Assembly (NCBI GenBank): GCA_001563795.1
Contig: LKML01000003.1
Coordinates: 1 to 60,274 of the forward strand
DNA length: 60,274 bases
Direction: 5' to 3'
From: Haloferacaceae archaeon B1-Br10_E2g22
Lineage (GTDB): Archaea > Halobacteriota > Halobacteria > Halobacteriales > Haloferacaceae
The translations under genes were made by a program, and so were the position numbers. Positions 8,429 through 16,292 of the stretch are shown here, one piece after another; position 1 is the stretch's first letter, and every line of letters begins with the position of its first letter. A model generated the notes under the pieces. That model was not told the origin of the DNA and made no database searches. It saw only the letters and a program-made list of their open reading frames with translations.

Positions 8429-10186
8429 ATGACTGAGTATTTCGAGGTTCTTGACCGCGACGGCGCGGCCAGACTCGGCGAGTTGCGGCTTTCGTCACCG
8501 GTGCGGACGCCAGCGCTGCTTGACGATGTGATCGTTGACAGTGGCTCTCTGTGGACAAGCAAAAACGAGGTTCCAGAAGGTAGCGACGACCAGTTGACGG
8601 TACTTCCACATCGCTCGCTGCCGGCCGGCACCCGCGAAGAAGTCCGTGAGGCGTTCGCGACCGAGGCCGTCGACGTCGAGTTTCCAGCGGCGGCGGTCAT
8701 CTCCTCGGAGTCATCCCGCGAGCTTGGCGTCGACGTCTATATTCTGAGCGATGCCTCGGGCTTTGTCGGCCACGGTGAAGGGTTCAAGAATGCAATACTA
8801 CGAACGAAAAACGCCCTCCCAGCCGATACCGCCCTCATGGTTTCCGGTGTGGCTACCCCGCTCAACGTCGCCACGCTGGCCTATGCCGGCGTCGATGCAG
8901 TTGACGCCAAACTGGCGAAAATAAAGGCCAGCCAGGGTAAGTATCTGACCAGCGACAGCGAGGCGTTTCTCGAGGATCTCGAGGAACTGCCCTGTAGCTG
9001 TCCGGCCTGTCAGACCCCACGCGATGAGTTTGGTCGACAAGACTGTATTGACCACAACGTCGCCGCTCTTCGGGCCGAACTTCGCCGCGTCCGAGAACGG
9101 ATTCGGGCTGGCCGACTCCGCGATTACATCGAGGGCCAGGCGCGCCACGACAACTGGTTGACCGCCGCATTCCGGGAGTTCGACGCCCAGTATAGCTACC
9201 TCGAGTCCCGGACGCCGGTTGTTCGGAACACCGAACTGTCGGCGGCGACAAGCGATTCGATACGCCGGGTCGAAATCCAGCGGTTTGCCGACCGCGTGAC
9301 AACCCGGTACCGCAACCGGTTTGATAACCCGCTTGTCCTCGTTCCGTGTTCGGCCCGCAAACCCTACAGCGAGTCTCAAAGCCACAGCCAGTTCCACGAC
9401 ATGATCGCGTTCCGAGGCCACACTGTCTCGATGACCTCGCCGATCGGTGTCGTCCCCCAAGAACTCGAGTTGACGTATCCTGCCCAGCACTACGATTCGG
9501 TAGTAACAGGCCGATGGTCCGAAGATGAAAAGCAGTTTGTCGCCGCGGTTTTGGAACGATACCTCGAGCGCAACGACTACCCGCGGGTGATCGCCCACGT
9601 TCCCGACCACGGTTACCGCGATATCGTCGAACGCGTTGAGACAGAGGTTGCTCTCGAGTTCGAATACACCGTCGAGGGACATCCGACCGCGACCGACTCG
9701 CTTGGGAACCTCGCGGCTGCCCTCGAGGGCGAGCTCAAATACGCCAAACGCGAACGTGAACACAACACCGTCAAAGCGATTGCGGACTACCAGTTCGGCC
9801 CCGACGCAGGCGACCAGTTGTTCGGCGACATCGAGATCCGGACGACTGGACGCTATCCCAAACTTCAGGTTCGCGATAGCGACGGCGAACAGTTGGCGAC
9901 GATGGTTCCACAGTACGGCATGCTGGCGATGACACTCACCGGCGCAGACCGCTGGGTCGAAAGCGACGCGCCAACCAAACTCATCGAGATTGACGGCTTT
10001 GTGCCCCACGGCAGCGTGCTCGCGCCGGGTGTCCTCGAGGCCAGCGAGGAGATTCGACCGGGTGACGAAGTCGTTATTCGCGGCCCGAAAGCCTTCGCGG
10101 TGGGACGCGCCGAGATGAGCGGCCCAGAGATGACAGACGCAACGCGTGGGATCGCCAGTACGGTTCGACACGTCAGAGAGCGCTAA
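8429..10186 (+). CDS. arcS: Archaeosine synthase ArcS (TgtA2)
   Basis: ArcS converts preQ0 at tRNA position 15 toward archaeosine. The 585-residue protein is a TgtA paralogue. Its barrel has lost the DSGSF active site, while the zinc motif CSCPAC (about residue 192) remains. It carries the ArcS-specific block PCSARKPYSESQSH near residue 310 and a C-terminal PUA domain (about 505-585) for tRNA binding. An upstream in-frame ATG at 8321 would add 36 residues with no resemblance to the family and would overlap the divergent gene, so ATG 8429 is preferred. No radical-SAM partner gene is adjacent. Confidence 0.93.
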   Translation: MTEYFEVLDRDGAARLGELRLSSPVRTPALLDDVIVDSGSLWTSKNEVPEGSDDQLTVLPHRSLPAGTREEVREAFATEAVDVEFPAAAVISSESSRELGVDVYILSDASGFVGHGEGFKNAILRTKNALPADTALMVSGVATPLNVATLAYAGVDAVDAKLAKIKASQGKYLTSDSEAFLEDLEELPCSCPACQTPRDEFGRQDCIDHNVAALRAELRRVRERIRAGRLRDYIEGQARHDNWLTAAFREFDAQYSYLESRTPVVRNTELSAATSDSIRRVEIQRFADRVTTRYRNRFDNPLVLVPCSARKPYSESQSHSQFHDMIAFRGHTVSMTSPIGVVPQELELTYPAQHYDSVVTGRWSEDEKQFVAAVLERYLERNDYPRVIAHVPDHGYRDIVERVETEVALEFEYTVEGHPTATDSLGNLAAALEGELKYAKREREHNTVKAIADYQFGPDAGDQLFGDIEIRTTGRYPKLQVRDSDGEQLATMVPQYGMLAMTLTGADRWVESDAPTKLIEIDGFVPHGSVLAPGVLEASEEIRPGDEVVIRGPKAFAVGRAEMSGPEMTDATRGIASTVRHVRER

Positions 10187-10282
10187 CTCGAGCAATAGGT
10201 TCGTACGACAGCCACGAACTGTTGAACGCACTGTAGTAGCCAGAGCCAGTGATGAGTACTCGAGGGCCGAGTTCGATGATGA

Positions 10283-11059
10283 TTACTCGAGTGAGTCAGG
10301 TTCGTCCCACAGAGATTCAGGTTCGACCGCCTCGAGTGCGTGGGTGATTTCTTTCTCGCTGAACTCGATTTCGTCGAGTACCATACTCAGCCGTTGCCAG
10401 CGGGCGCTCAGGTCTGCTTCGCCTTCGGGGCCGACACGCGCACCTCGGGTTTTGAAAAAGCGTTTGCCCCGCTCGAGGCGTGCGCCCTCGCCAGTGTGGC
10501 CGTCGAAAATGGCGTCGTATGTACCACCAGGCTCGAGGTTGCCCGCTGGGAAATCGACGGCTGGCTCCTCGCCCTGCTCGTAGGCATTGGCACGCACAGC
10601 AGCGACTTTTCGGAAGTATTCGTCGGCGTTGGCAGCCTCGCGCGTAGAGGGCGCGCGGGCCGCAGCGAGCGCGGCGTGGATCGCACAGAGTCGGCCTTTC
10701 CAGCCGGCTTCGTCCCAGCGTTCTGTTGCCAGTTTTTCGTAGCGTTCGATAGTGAGTGCGATGCGGTCGCCGGCCTGGAGGTCTTCGACAACGTAGAGAT
10801 TGAGCCGATCCCAGAGGTTCCAGGCGTATCCCGAGCGGGCGAGTTCCCAGGCGGCCCAAGCAGCGAGTTCTTCGTCCGAGCGGCGGACTGCCTTCTGGAG
10901 GAGACTCGAGACCGCATAGCGGTTGTAGCCGCCGTCGGTTTCGTTGGCTGCTTTGGGCTCGCCGAAGTCCGTTTCTGTGGAGGCCTCGGGATCGCGGTCG
11001 GTCTCGAGTTCGCCGTTGTTTCCGAACGTTGCCTGTCGTGGCTCTCGATCCTCGCCCAT
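10283..11059 (-). CDS. RarA/MgsA C-terminal-domain-like protein without an AAA+ domain
   Basis: A 258-residue protein with an acidic, disordered N-terminus of about 45 residues. A helical region follows that resembles the C-terminal oligomerisation domain of RarA/MgsA clamp-loader-like ATPases (SSLLQKAVRRSDEELAAWAAWEL, then LCAIHAALAAARAPSTREAANA). There is no Walker A or B motif, so it cannot be an ATPase itself. The resemblance is my own pattern reading and is not certain. A role in replication-fork or clamp-loader complexes would be inference. It lies convergent with arcS and divergent from tRNA-Tyr. Confidence 0.6.
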   Translation of the reverse strand: MGEDREPRQATFGNNGELETDRDPEASTETDFGEPKAANETDGGYNRYAVSSLLQKAVRRSDEELAAWAAWELARSGYAWNLWDRLNLYVVEDLQAGDRIALTIERYEKLATERWDEAGWKGRLCAIHAALAAARAPSTREAANADEYFRKVAAVRANAYEQGEEPAVDFPAGNLEPGGTYDAIFDGHTGEGARLERGKRFFKTRGARVGPEGEADLSARWQRLSMVLDEIEFSEKEITHALEAVEPESLWDEPDSLE

Positions 11060-11140
11060 GGCCGCAGTGAGGATCGCAGGGGCTAAAATTCGACGGCTCC
11101 GAATCGTGCGATGGCTTGGCGATGAGCGGGCAAATGGGAA

Positions 11141-11149
11141 TTCTTAAAC
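11141..11149 (+). promoter_or_regulatory. TATA-like box for tRNA-Tyr
   Basis: TTCTTAAAC lies 28-36 nt before the mature 5' end of tRNA-Tyr. That is the expected distance of a haloarchaeal TATA element from the tRNA transcription start. Confidence 0.5.
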
Positions 11150-11176
11150 ACCGATGGGCGGCTATACTGAGATAGC

Positions 11177-11250
11177 CCGCCCTTAGCTCAGCCTGGTAGA
11201 GCAGTCGACTGTAGATCGACTTGTCCCCCGTTCAATTCGGGGAGGGCGGA
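11177..11250 (+). tRNA. tRNA-Tyr (anticodon GTA)
   Basis: A complete 74-nt cloverleaf. The acceptor stem CCGCCCT (11177-11183) pairs with AGGGCGG (11243-11249), followed by discriminator A. The D stem is GCTC/GAGC. The anticodon stem GTCGA/TCGAC encloses CTGTAGA with GTA at 11211-11213. The T stem CCCCG/CGGGG surrounds TTCAATT. There is no intron and the CCA end is not encoded. The D-loop begins A-G (11190-11191), placing G15 at 11191, the base exchanged by TgtA. A T-rich stretch follows the gene and may end transcription. Confidence 0.97.
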
Positions 11251-11341
11251 TTTCTCTCTGCGAATGAACTTATCAATGCCAAATCCGTCCCGACCCGAAT
11301 TGGGCAGCGGGTGAGTTTAATTCAGACAGGACAGACAGGTG

Positions 11342-11698
11342 TTATTCGTCTCGATTCCCCCAGATTACCTTTTCAACCAAATCCACACGCAAATCCTGGG
11401 TAACCCCAATCTGACACGACAGCCGCGGATACCCAAACCGCTCGGCCAGTTTGTCGTGCCAGTGATCCGGCTCCAGATCCTCAACGATCCGAACTCCACA
11501 GGTCGCACAGATTCCTCGCCCGCCACAGTTGGCGCGCTCGGTCAGTCGACTGTACGGCGACAGTCCTGCGTCCAAAAGCACGTCCCGCAACACCCGCCCG
11601 CGGTCGACGACGAGTTCGGTTTCGGCCTCACCGTCGACAACCACCAGTCGAACTGTCTCGGTCGAATCCCCAGTAGACAGGTCGACTTGATCGCCCAT
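11342..11698 (-). CDS. [2Fe-2S] ferredoxin
   Basis: A 118-residue plant-type ferredoxin fold. The cluster loop reads ANCGGRGICATCGV (cysteines in C-x4-5-C-x2-C spacing around residues 58-67), with the fourth Cys in RLSCQI near residue 94. It lacks the N-terminal insertion of the abundant haloarchaeal ferredoxins, so it is a separate minor electron carrier. Partners are unknown. It is the last gene before tRNA-Tyr on the opposite strand; its own start at 11698 is separated from the next minus-strand gene by 58 nt. Confidence 0.9.
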   Translation of the reverse strand: MGDQVDLSTGDSTETVRLVVVDGEAETELVVDRGRVLRDVLLDAGLSPYSRLTERANCGGRGICATCGVRIVEDLEPDHWHDKLAERFGYPRLSCQIGVTQDLRVDLVEKVIWGNRDE

Positions 11699-11756
11699 AC
11701 CGAACCATAGCGAGAAGCTGATAAAAGTGTGACCGACCAGTCAAGCCGTAACGTCG

Positions 11757-12206
11757 TCACGCTGTGCTGCGGCGACGTTTCCAGGCCCGCAGGGAGACGA
11801 ACATATACAGCACTCCAAGCCCACGGATGATCGTCGGAAAGCGGTCGGTCGACTCGAGTTGGTCCGGGTTCTCGTAGATCAGACGCGTTGCGAAATCATG
11901 GTACTGTGATGGGAAACAGGCCGCCACTGCGCCCGCAAAGCCCATGAGATTCAACAGCCACGCATACCCCCGCCCACCGAGGAGACTGACCACGCCAACC
12001 ACGATACCTTCGGCTCGAACCACCGAGAGCAGCCACTCTTTTCGGACTCCATCGTCGGGATTCTCGTGGGCCAGTTTCTCATACAAGTCAGTGATACGGG
12101 CTGGAAACAGTGCTTCGACGACACCAAGGGCGACAAACGCTGCTCGGGCCATGCTACGAGCTACGAGTAGCACCTCAATAAGCCATGCTGCCGATTCCGA
12201 ATCCAT
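11757..12206 (-). CDS. Haloarchaeal membrane protein, function unknown
   Basis: A 149-residue protein with about four predicted hydrophobic segments: AARSMARAAFVALGVVEALF, IVVGVVSLLGGRGYAWLLNLMGFAGAVAACF and a C-terminal TIIRGLGVLYMFVSL. Two similar acidic motifs, KLAHENPDD and RLIYENPDQ, suggest an internal duplication of a two-helix unit ending in an ENPD motif. No enzymatic motif is present. It is divergent from queD across 110 bp, and a link to archaeosine synthesis cannot be inferred. Confidence 0.6.
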   Translation of the reverse strand: MDSESAAWLIEVLLVARSMARAAFVALGVVEALFPARITDLYEKLAHENPDDGVRKEWLLSVVRAEGIVVGVVSLLGGRGYAWLLNLMGFAGAVAACFPSQYHDFATRLIYENPDQLESTDRFPTIIRGLGVLYMFVSLRAWKRRRSTA

Positions 12207-12286
12207 CGCGCTGCCAACGAAACTGAAAGCCAGGGAACGATTCTACGACCGAATCCACCGGGTGCGGTTCGACCTAACGGTGTACA

Positions 12287-12294
12287 TTTATATA
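12287..12294 (+). promoter_or_regulatory. TATA box of the queDEC operon
   Basis: TTTATATA ends 22 nt before the queD ATG. That spacing predicts transcription starting at or within a few bases of the start codon (leaderless mRNA), the usual haloarchaeal arrangement. It also leaves no room for a preQ-type riboswitch. Confidence 0.6.
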
Positions 12295-12316
12295 CCTCAC
12301 CTGGTAATCTCTCGGT

Positions 12317-12781
12317 ATGCCTCAACGACTATCTCGAGAACACTCACTCGCTGCAGCGGCCGGCGTCCGGACAATTCACGTCGGTCGTGACCGGCCGATT
12401 CGAGTGAGTGCTGGCCACCGTATTCTCCATCACGACGGCAAGTGTAGCCGGCCACACGGCCACAACTACGAGATTTCGGTTGCCGTCTCGGGCGAACTCA
12501 CAACCGAAGGCTGGGTTGTCGACAAAGGCGACGTGACCGATATTATCGACCAGTGGGATCACATGTTCCTGCTTCAGGAGGGCGATCCACTGATTGAAGC
12601 CTTCGAGGAGGCCGGCGATGGCGATGCGGTAGTCGTCCTCGAGGCTCCGCCCACTGCCGAAGTAATGGCAGTCGTCCTCGAACAGAAACTGCTCGAGGCG
12701 CTTCCTGAGACGGTCACAGAGGTGTCAGCCGACGTGAGCGAAACTGCCGAACTGAGTAGCTGTCAGTACGATGCCCGTTAG
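12317..12781 (+). CDS. queD: 6-carboxytetrahydropterin synthase QueD
   Basis: Makes 6-carboxy-5,6,7,8-tetrahydropterin from dihydroneopterin triphosphate, a step toward preQ0. The 154-residue protein has the zinc ligands of the PTPS/QueD fold: an upstream His in SAGHRI and the HGHNY motif. The catalytic Cys lies in GKCSRPHGHNY, and DKGDVTDIIDQWDHMFLL carries the active-site Asp-His pair. It heads a tight operon, overlapping queE by 11 nt. The GTP cyclohydrolase feeding the pathway is not in this window. Confidence 0.93.
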   Translation: MPQRLSREHSLAAAAGVRTIHVGRDRPIRVSAGHRILHHDGKCSRPHGHNYEISVAVSGELTTEGWVVDKGDVTDIIDQWDHMFLLQEGDPLIEAFEEAGDGDAVVVLEAPPTAEVMAVVLEQKLLEALPETVTEVSADVSETAELSSCQYDAR

Positions 12782-13577
12782 CTCCACTCCTGCGGTCGAA
12801 AACGATAATTCAGCCGGCGAGATTGACGGCTCTGGACTGCCGATCAACGAACTGTTCGAGTCTCTCCAGGGTGAGGGCATGCTTGCTGGTGTCCCGAGCG
12901 TTTTTATCCGAACCAGTGGCTGCAATCTGCGGTGTTGGTTCTGCGATTCGTATCACACCTCCTGGGAGCCGACTCACGCCTGGATGAGTCTCGATGAAAT
13001 CCTCGAGGCTGTCGGCGAGTTCGATGCAACCCATGTTGTGCTTACCGGCGGTGAGCCACTCATCCACGAGGAGGCCCTCGAGTTGATCTGCCGGCTCTCG
13101 GAGCGTGGGTACCACATCACTGTCGAGACCAACGGTACGATCGCTCCACCGCCGGAGACGCCAATCGATCTCGCCAGCATCAGCCCAAAGCTAGCCTCTT
13201 CGACACCAACATCTGAGCGACCGCCTGCCGGCGGTAGCACAGCAACCGACGAAGTTGGTGTCTGGCAACAACGCCACGAGGAAAACCGAATCGACTACGA
13301 GACACTGACCGCACTCCTCGAGCGATTTGCGTTCCAACTCAAATTCGTCCTCACGGGTCGAGATGATCTGCCGGAAATCGAGACACTGATCGACGAACTG
13401 CGCACTCGAGCCGAGACCGAAATCACCGACACCGACGTACTGTTGATGCCAGAGGGCCAGACCCGCAGCCAACTTGCCGACACACGCCAAGAAGTCGCCG
13501 AAGTGGCTGTCGAATCTGGCTTCCGCTATACGCCGCGAATCCATGTTGATCTCTGGAACGACGCCCCCGAAACCTGA
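12771..13577 (+). CDS. queE: 7-carboxy-7-deazaguanine synthase QueE (radical SAM)
   Basis: Radical-SAM enzyme turning 6-carboxytetrahydropterin into 7-carboxy-7-deazaguanine. The 268-residue protein opens with NELFESLQGEGMLAG, then the cluster motif CNLRCWFC (CxxxCxxC), and VVLTGGEPLIHEE with the SAM-binding GGEP. It carries a variable insertion around residues 140-170 (DEVGVWQQRHEENRIDYETL) typical of haloarchaeal forms. Its ATG lies inside the queD 3' end, and its stop directly abuts queC, so all three are coupled. Confidence 0.94.
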   Translation: MPVSSTPAVENDNSAGEIDGSGLPINELFESLQGEGMLAGVPSVFIRTSGCNLRCWFCDSYHTSWEPTHAWMSLDEILEAVGEFDATHVVLTGGEPLIHEEALELICRLSERGYHITVETNGTIAPPPETPIDLASISPKLASSTPTSERPPAGGSTATDEVGVWQQRHEENRIDYETLTALLERFAFQLKFVLTGRDDLPEIETLIDELRTRAETEITDTDVLLMPEGQTRSQLADTRQEVAEVAVESGFRYTPRIHVDLWNDAPET

Positions 13578-14348
13578 GTGACAATGCCACCATCCACACA
13601 GAACCCACAGACCACCGACACTGCCGCCGAACCGACCGCAGAGCAGCAACCGAAACGCGCCGTCGTCCTCGTTTCGGGCGGTATGGACAGCGCGACAACC
13701 GCCTACGAGGCCCGGGATCAGGGCTATGAGCTGTATTTTTTGCATACATCCTACGGCCAGCGAACCGAGTCCAAAGAGTACGACTGTGCGGTCGAGTTGG
13801 CCGAGATCGTTGGTGCAGCGGAGTTCCTCCATATCGAAACCGACCACCTCCGACAGATCGGTGGGTCGGCGCTCACTGACGACGAAATCGCAGTTGGCGA
13901 GGCTGCTCTCGACAGCCAAGAGATTCCCGATACGTACGTGCCGTTTCGAAACGCCAACCTGCTTTCGATGGCCGTCTCGTACGCCGAGGCCAACAACTGC
14001 GAGGCCGTTTTCGTTGGCGCACACAGCGAAGATTTCGCGGGATATCCGGACTGTCGGCCCGCCTTTTTCGAGGCCTTCGAGACGATGGTCGAGGTAGGCA
14101 CGAAACCCGAAACGGAGATTTCGATTGAAGTCCCGTTTGTCGAGGCAACAAAAACCGAGATCGCCGACCGCGGAGTCGACCTCGAGGTACCGTTCGAACA
14201 CACCTGGAGTTGTTACCGGGATGCCGAACCAGCCTGTGGGACGTGTGATTCGTGTGCATTCCGACTGCAGGCCTTCGATCAGATCGGTGTTCGTGATCCA
14301 ATCGAGTACGCCGAACGGCCCGAGTATCCCTCGAGGAAAGCCGAATAG
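13578..14348 (+). CDS. queC: 7-cyano-7-deazaguanine (preQ0) synthase QueC
   Basis: ATP-dependent synthesis of preQ0, the base TgtA inserts into tRNA. The 256-residue protein has the PP-loop SGGMDS near residue 33, the conserved SYGQR segment and the C-terminal zinc site (CYRD, CGTCDSC). GTG 13578, immediately after the queE stop, and ATG 13584 are both plausible starts. The first 25 residues are a low-complexity Pro/Thr/Glu stretch that is probably disordered. Last gene of the queDEC operon. Confidence 0.94.
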   Translation: MTMPPSTQNPQTTDTAAEPTAEQQPKRAVVLVSGGMDSATTAYEARDQGYELYFLHTSYGQRTESKEYDCAVELAEIVGAAEFLHIETDHLRQIGGSALTDDEIAVGEAALDSQEIPDTYVPFRNANLLSMAVSYAEANNCEAVFVGAHSEDFAGYPDCRPAFFEAFETMVEVGTKPETEISIEVPFVEATKTEIADRGVDLEVPFEHTWSCYRDAEPACGTCDSCAFRLQAFDQIGVRDPIEYAERPEYPSRKAE

Positions 14349-14426
14349 CTCTGTTGTGTCAAAGCAACGAGTATAAAACCACAAACGGATGGCGTTAAGT
14401 GCCACCCGTCCAGATTTCAACCACGA

Positions 14427-15881
14427 ATGAGTGCTGGCGCTATCGGCTCGTCACGATCTACCTATGCGATTCTCGGCTGTGGAAGCGTCGGCCACGCAGT
14501 CGCCGAAGAGTTGGCCGAGGAGGGCAACGATGTGCTCATCCTCGATAAAGACGACAGTCGCGTCGAGGCGCTTCGGGATCAAGATCTCAACGCCAAAGTC
14601 CAAGATATCAGCGACCCCGAAGCCGCCGAGGTCATTGCTGACCGAGATATCGTACTCGTGTTGGCCTCTGATGTCGAAGCCTCCAAAGCCGCCGTCTCGG
14701 CGATCCGCGAACGCGGCAGCAACCAGTATATTGTCGTCCGGGCCTCCGATCCCGTTACTGAAGAAGAACTCCGAAACCTCGGTTCAGATGTCGTGGTCAA
14801 CCCCTCGACAGTGATCGCAGAATCCGCCCTTCGAAGCCTCGAGTCCGGCGAACTCCAGTACAAAGCCCGCCAGCTTGCTGAGATTCTCGAATCAACCAGC
14901 GGTCGGCTCGCGATACTCACACAGGACAACCCAGACCCCGACTCGATTGCGAGTGCGACAGCCCTCCAGGCAATCGCCGAGGAGTTCGACATCGAATCCG
15001 ATATTCTCTACGACGGCGATATCGGCCACCAGGAAAACCGTGCGTTCGTTAATCTATTGGGCATTGAGCTGTTGGCTCGTGAGGACGCCACCCCGATCGA
15101 GGAGTACGAACGCGTTGCACTGGTCGATAAGATGAAATCCGGCGACCAGGTCGTCGAGTTCGAGATCGACATTTTCATCGACCACTACGAGCCCGACGAT
15201 GAACTCGAAGCCGCGTTTGTCGATATCCGAACGAACGTTTCTTCGACTTCGACGATTCTCACCAAATATCTCCAAGAGTTCGATCTCTCGCCGAGCGAAA
15301 CCGTCGCTACCGCACTGTTGTACGGTATCCGGGCCGAAACCTTGGATTTCAAGCGGGATACAACACCCGCAGATCTGACCGCTGCAGCGTATCTGCATCC
15401 GTTCGCGAACCACGACACCCTCGAGCAGGTCGAATCGCCGTCGATGTCGCCCGAAACCCTCGATGTGCTCGCCGAGGCGATCCAGAACCGCGAAGTCCAG
15501 GGTAGCCATCTGTTTTCGACCGCAGGCTTCATTCGAGACCGAGACGCCTTAGAGCAGGCAGCCCAGTATCTGCTCGATTTAGAAGGAATCACCACGAGCG
15601 CTGTCTTCGGCATCGTCGACAACGAGATCATTGTCGCTGCACGCTCGAAAGATATCCGGATCAACATCGGCAGTGTGCTCAAAAGCGGCTTTGAGGAGAT
15701 TGGTGAAGTGGTGGGCCACTCCAAACAGGGTAGCGTGGAGGTCGAACTCGGGATCTTTACCGGAATCGAAGCCAGCGAGGACAACCGCGATACGCTGTTG
15801 CAGTTGACCGAAGAGGCAGTTCGTAGAAAGCTCTTCGAGGCGATGGGTGTCGAAGGCAGCGACAGTACGAACGGCTCGTAG
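14427..15881 (+). CDS. RCK_N (TrkA-N)-DHH/DHHA1 fusion phosphoesterase
   Basis: A 484-residue two-part protein. Residues 12-130 form a Rossmann NAD-binding RCK domain (GCGSVG at 17-22, acidic LDKDDSR at the end of beta-2), as in Trk/Ktr potassium-channel regulators. Residues 155-480 form a DHH-DHHA1 phosphodiesterase: TQDNPDPDSIAS near residue 165, IDHYEPDD near 252, and a glycine-rich tail. Motif I has Gln where the family usually has His, and the DHH triplet reads DHY. DHH-DHHA1 enzymes cleave nanoRNA or cyclic dinucleotides such as c-di-AMP, a known potassium signal, so a role linking the two is attractive but inferred. Convergent with the PRC gene, with abutting stops. Confidence 0.85.
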   Translation: MSAGAIGSSRSTYAILGCGSVGHAVAEELAEEGNDVLILDKDDSRVEALRDQDLNAKVQDISDPEAAEVIADRDIVLVLASDVEASKAAVSAIRERGSNQYIVVRASDPVTEEELRNLGSDVVVNPSTVIAESALRSLESGELQYKARQLAEILESTSGRLAILTQDNPDPDSIASATALQAIAEEFDIESDILYDGDIGHQENRAFVNLLGIELLAREDATPIEEYERVALVDKMKSGDQVVEFEIDIFIDHYEPDDELEAAFVDIRTNVSSTSTILTKYLQEFDLSPSETVATALLYGIRAETLDFKRDTTPADLTAAAYLHPFANHDTLEQVESPSMSPETLDVLAEAIQNREVQGSHLFSTAGFIRDRDALEQAAQYLLDLEGITTSAVFGIVDNEIIVAARSKDIRINIGSVLKSGFEEIGEVVGHSKQGSVEVELGIFTGIEASEDNRDTLLQLTEEAVRRKLFEAMGVEGSDSTNGS

Positions 15882-16172
15882 CTAGATAACGGCTTCTTCA
15901 GTCTCTTCGGGCTGTTTGAGTCGTTCGATCACGTCGTTGATCAAAATTACATCACCGACCGCCCGAACCCACCGATAGGGAACGATTATGCCCTTGCCGG
16001 GCGAGACCGTATTAGAAAACAACTCGGCGTTGAGCTGGCCGACTGCCAGTCCGGTGACAGCTTCCTGGTCTAGGTTGAGTCGTACGTCCTCGACTTCACC
16101 AACAAAAACGCCGTTGTTCGAGTAGACTTCGCGTCCAACGAGGGTTGTGATCTCTTGTGGGGTCGCGTCCAT
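15882..16172 (-). CDS. PRC-barrel domain protein
   Basis: A 96-residue protein with one PRC-barrel: EITTLVGREVYSNNGVFVGEVEDVRLNLDQEAVTGL. The C-terminal strand is GIIVPYRWVRAVGDVILIND. PRC-barrels occur in RimM and photosynthetic reaction-centre H subunit. The small stand-alone archaeal versions are RNA- or protein-binding adaptors; some influence cell division in haloarchaea. An AT-rich element (CCTTAATATC on the minus strand) about 20 nt before ATG 16172 fits a leaderless promoter. Its stop abuts that of the RCK_N-DHH gene. Confidence 0.9.
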   Translation of the reverse strand: MDATPQEITTLVGREVYSNNGVFVGEVEDVRLNLDQEAVTGLAVGQLNAELFSNTVSPGKGIIVPYRWVRAVGDVILINDVIERLKQPEETEEAVI

Positions 16173-16292
16173 GCCGGACGGTTGGGTGTGCTGATATTAA
16201 GGTTTCGTGGTCGACCGCCAACTGTCTGACATGAGACAGACAGTGCTGTTCGACGAGTGGCTGTGTTGATAGGCTGTGCTGAGAGAACACGC

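Noticed and set aside
8798-10231. 477-codon minus-strand frame opposite arcS
   Set aside because: It is an antisense shadow of a well-supported gene in codon-biased DNA; the translation lacks domain features.
12207-12316. Possible preQ-type riboswitch before queD
   Set aside because: The TATA box lies only 22 nt before the ATG, so the mRNA is essentially leaderless and cannot hold a riboswitch.
13191-14420. 409-codon minus-strand frame opposite queE/queC
   Set aside because: Antisense to two certain genes with full catalytic motifs; its composition is that of a complementary frame.
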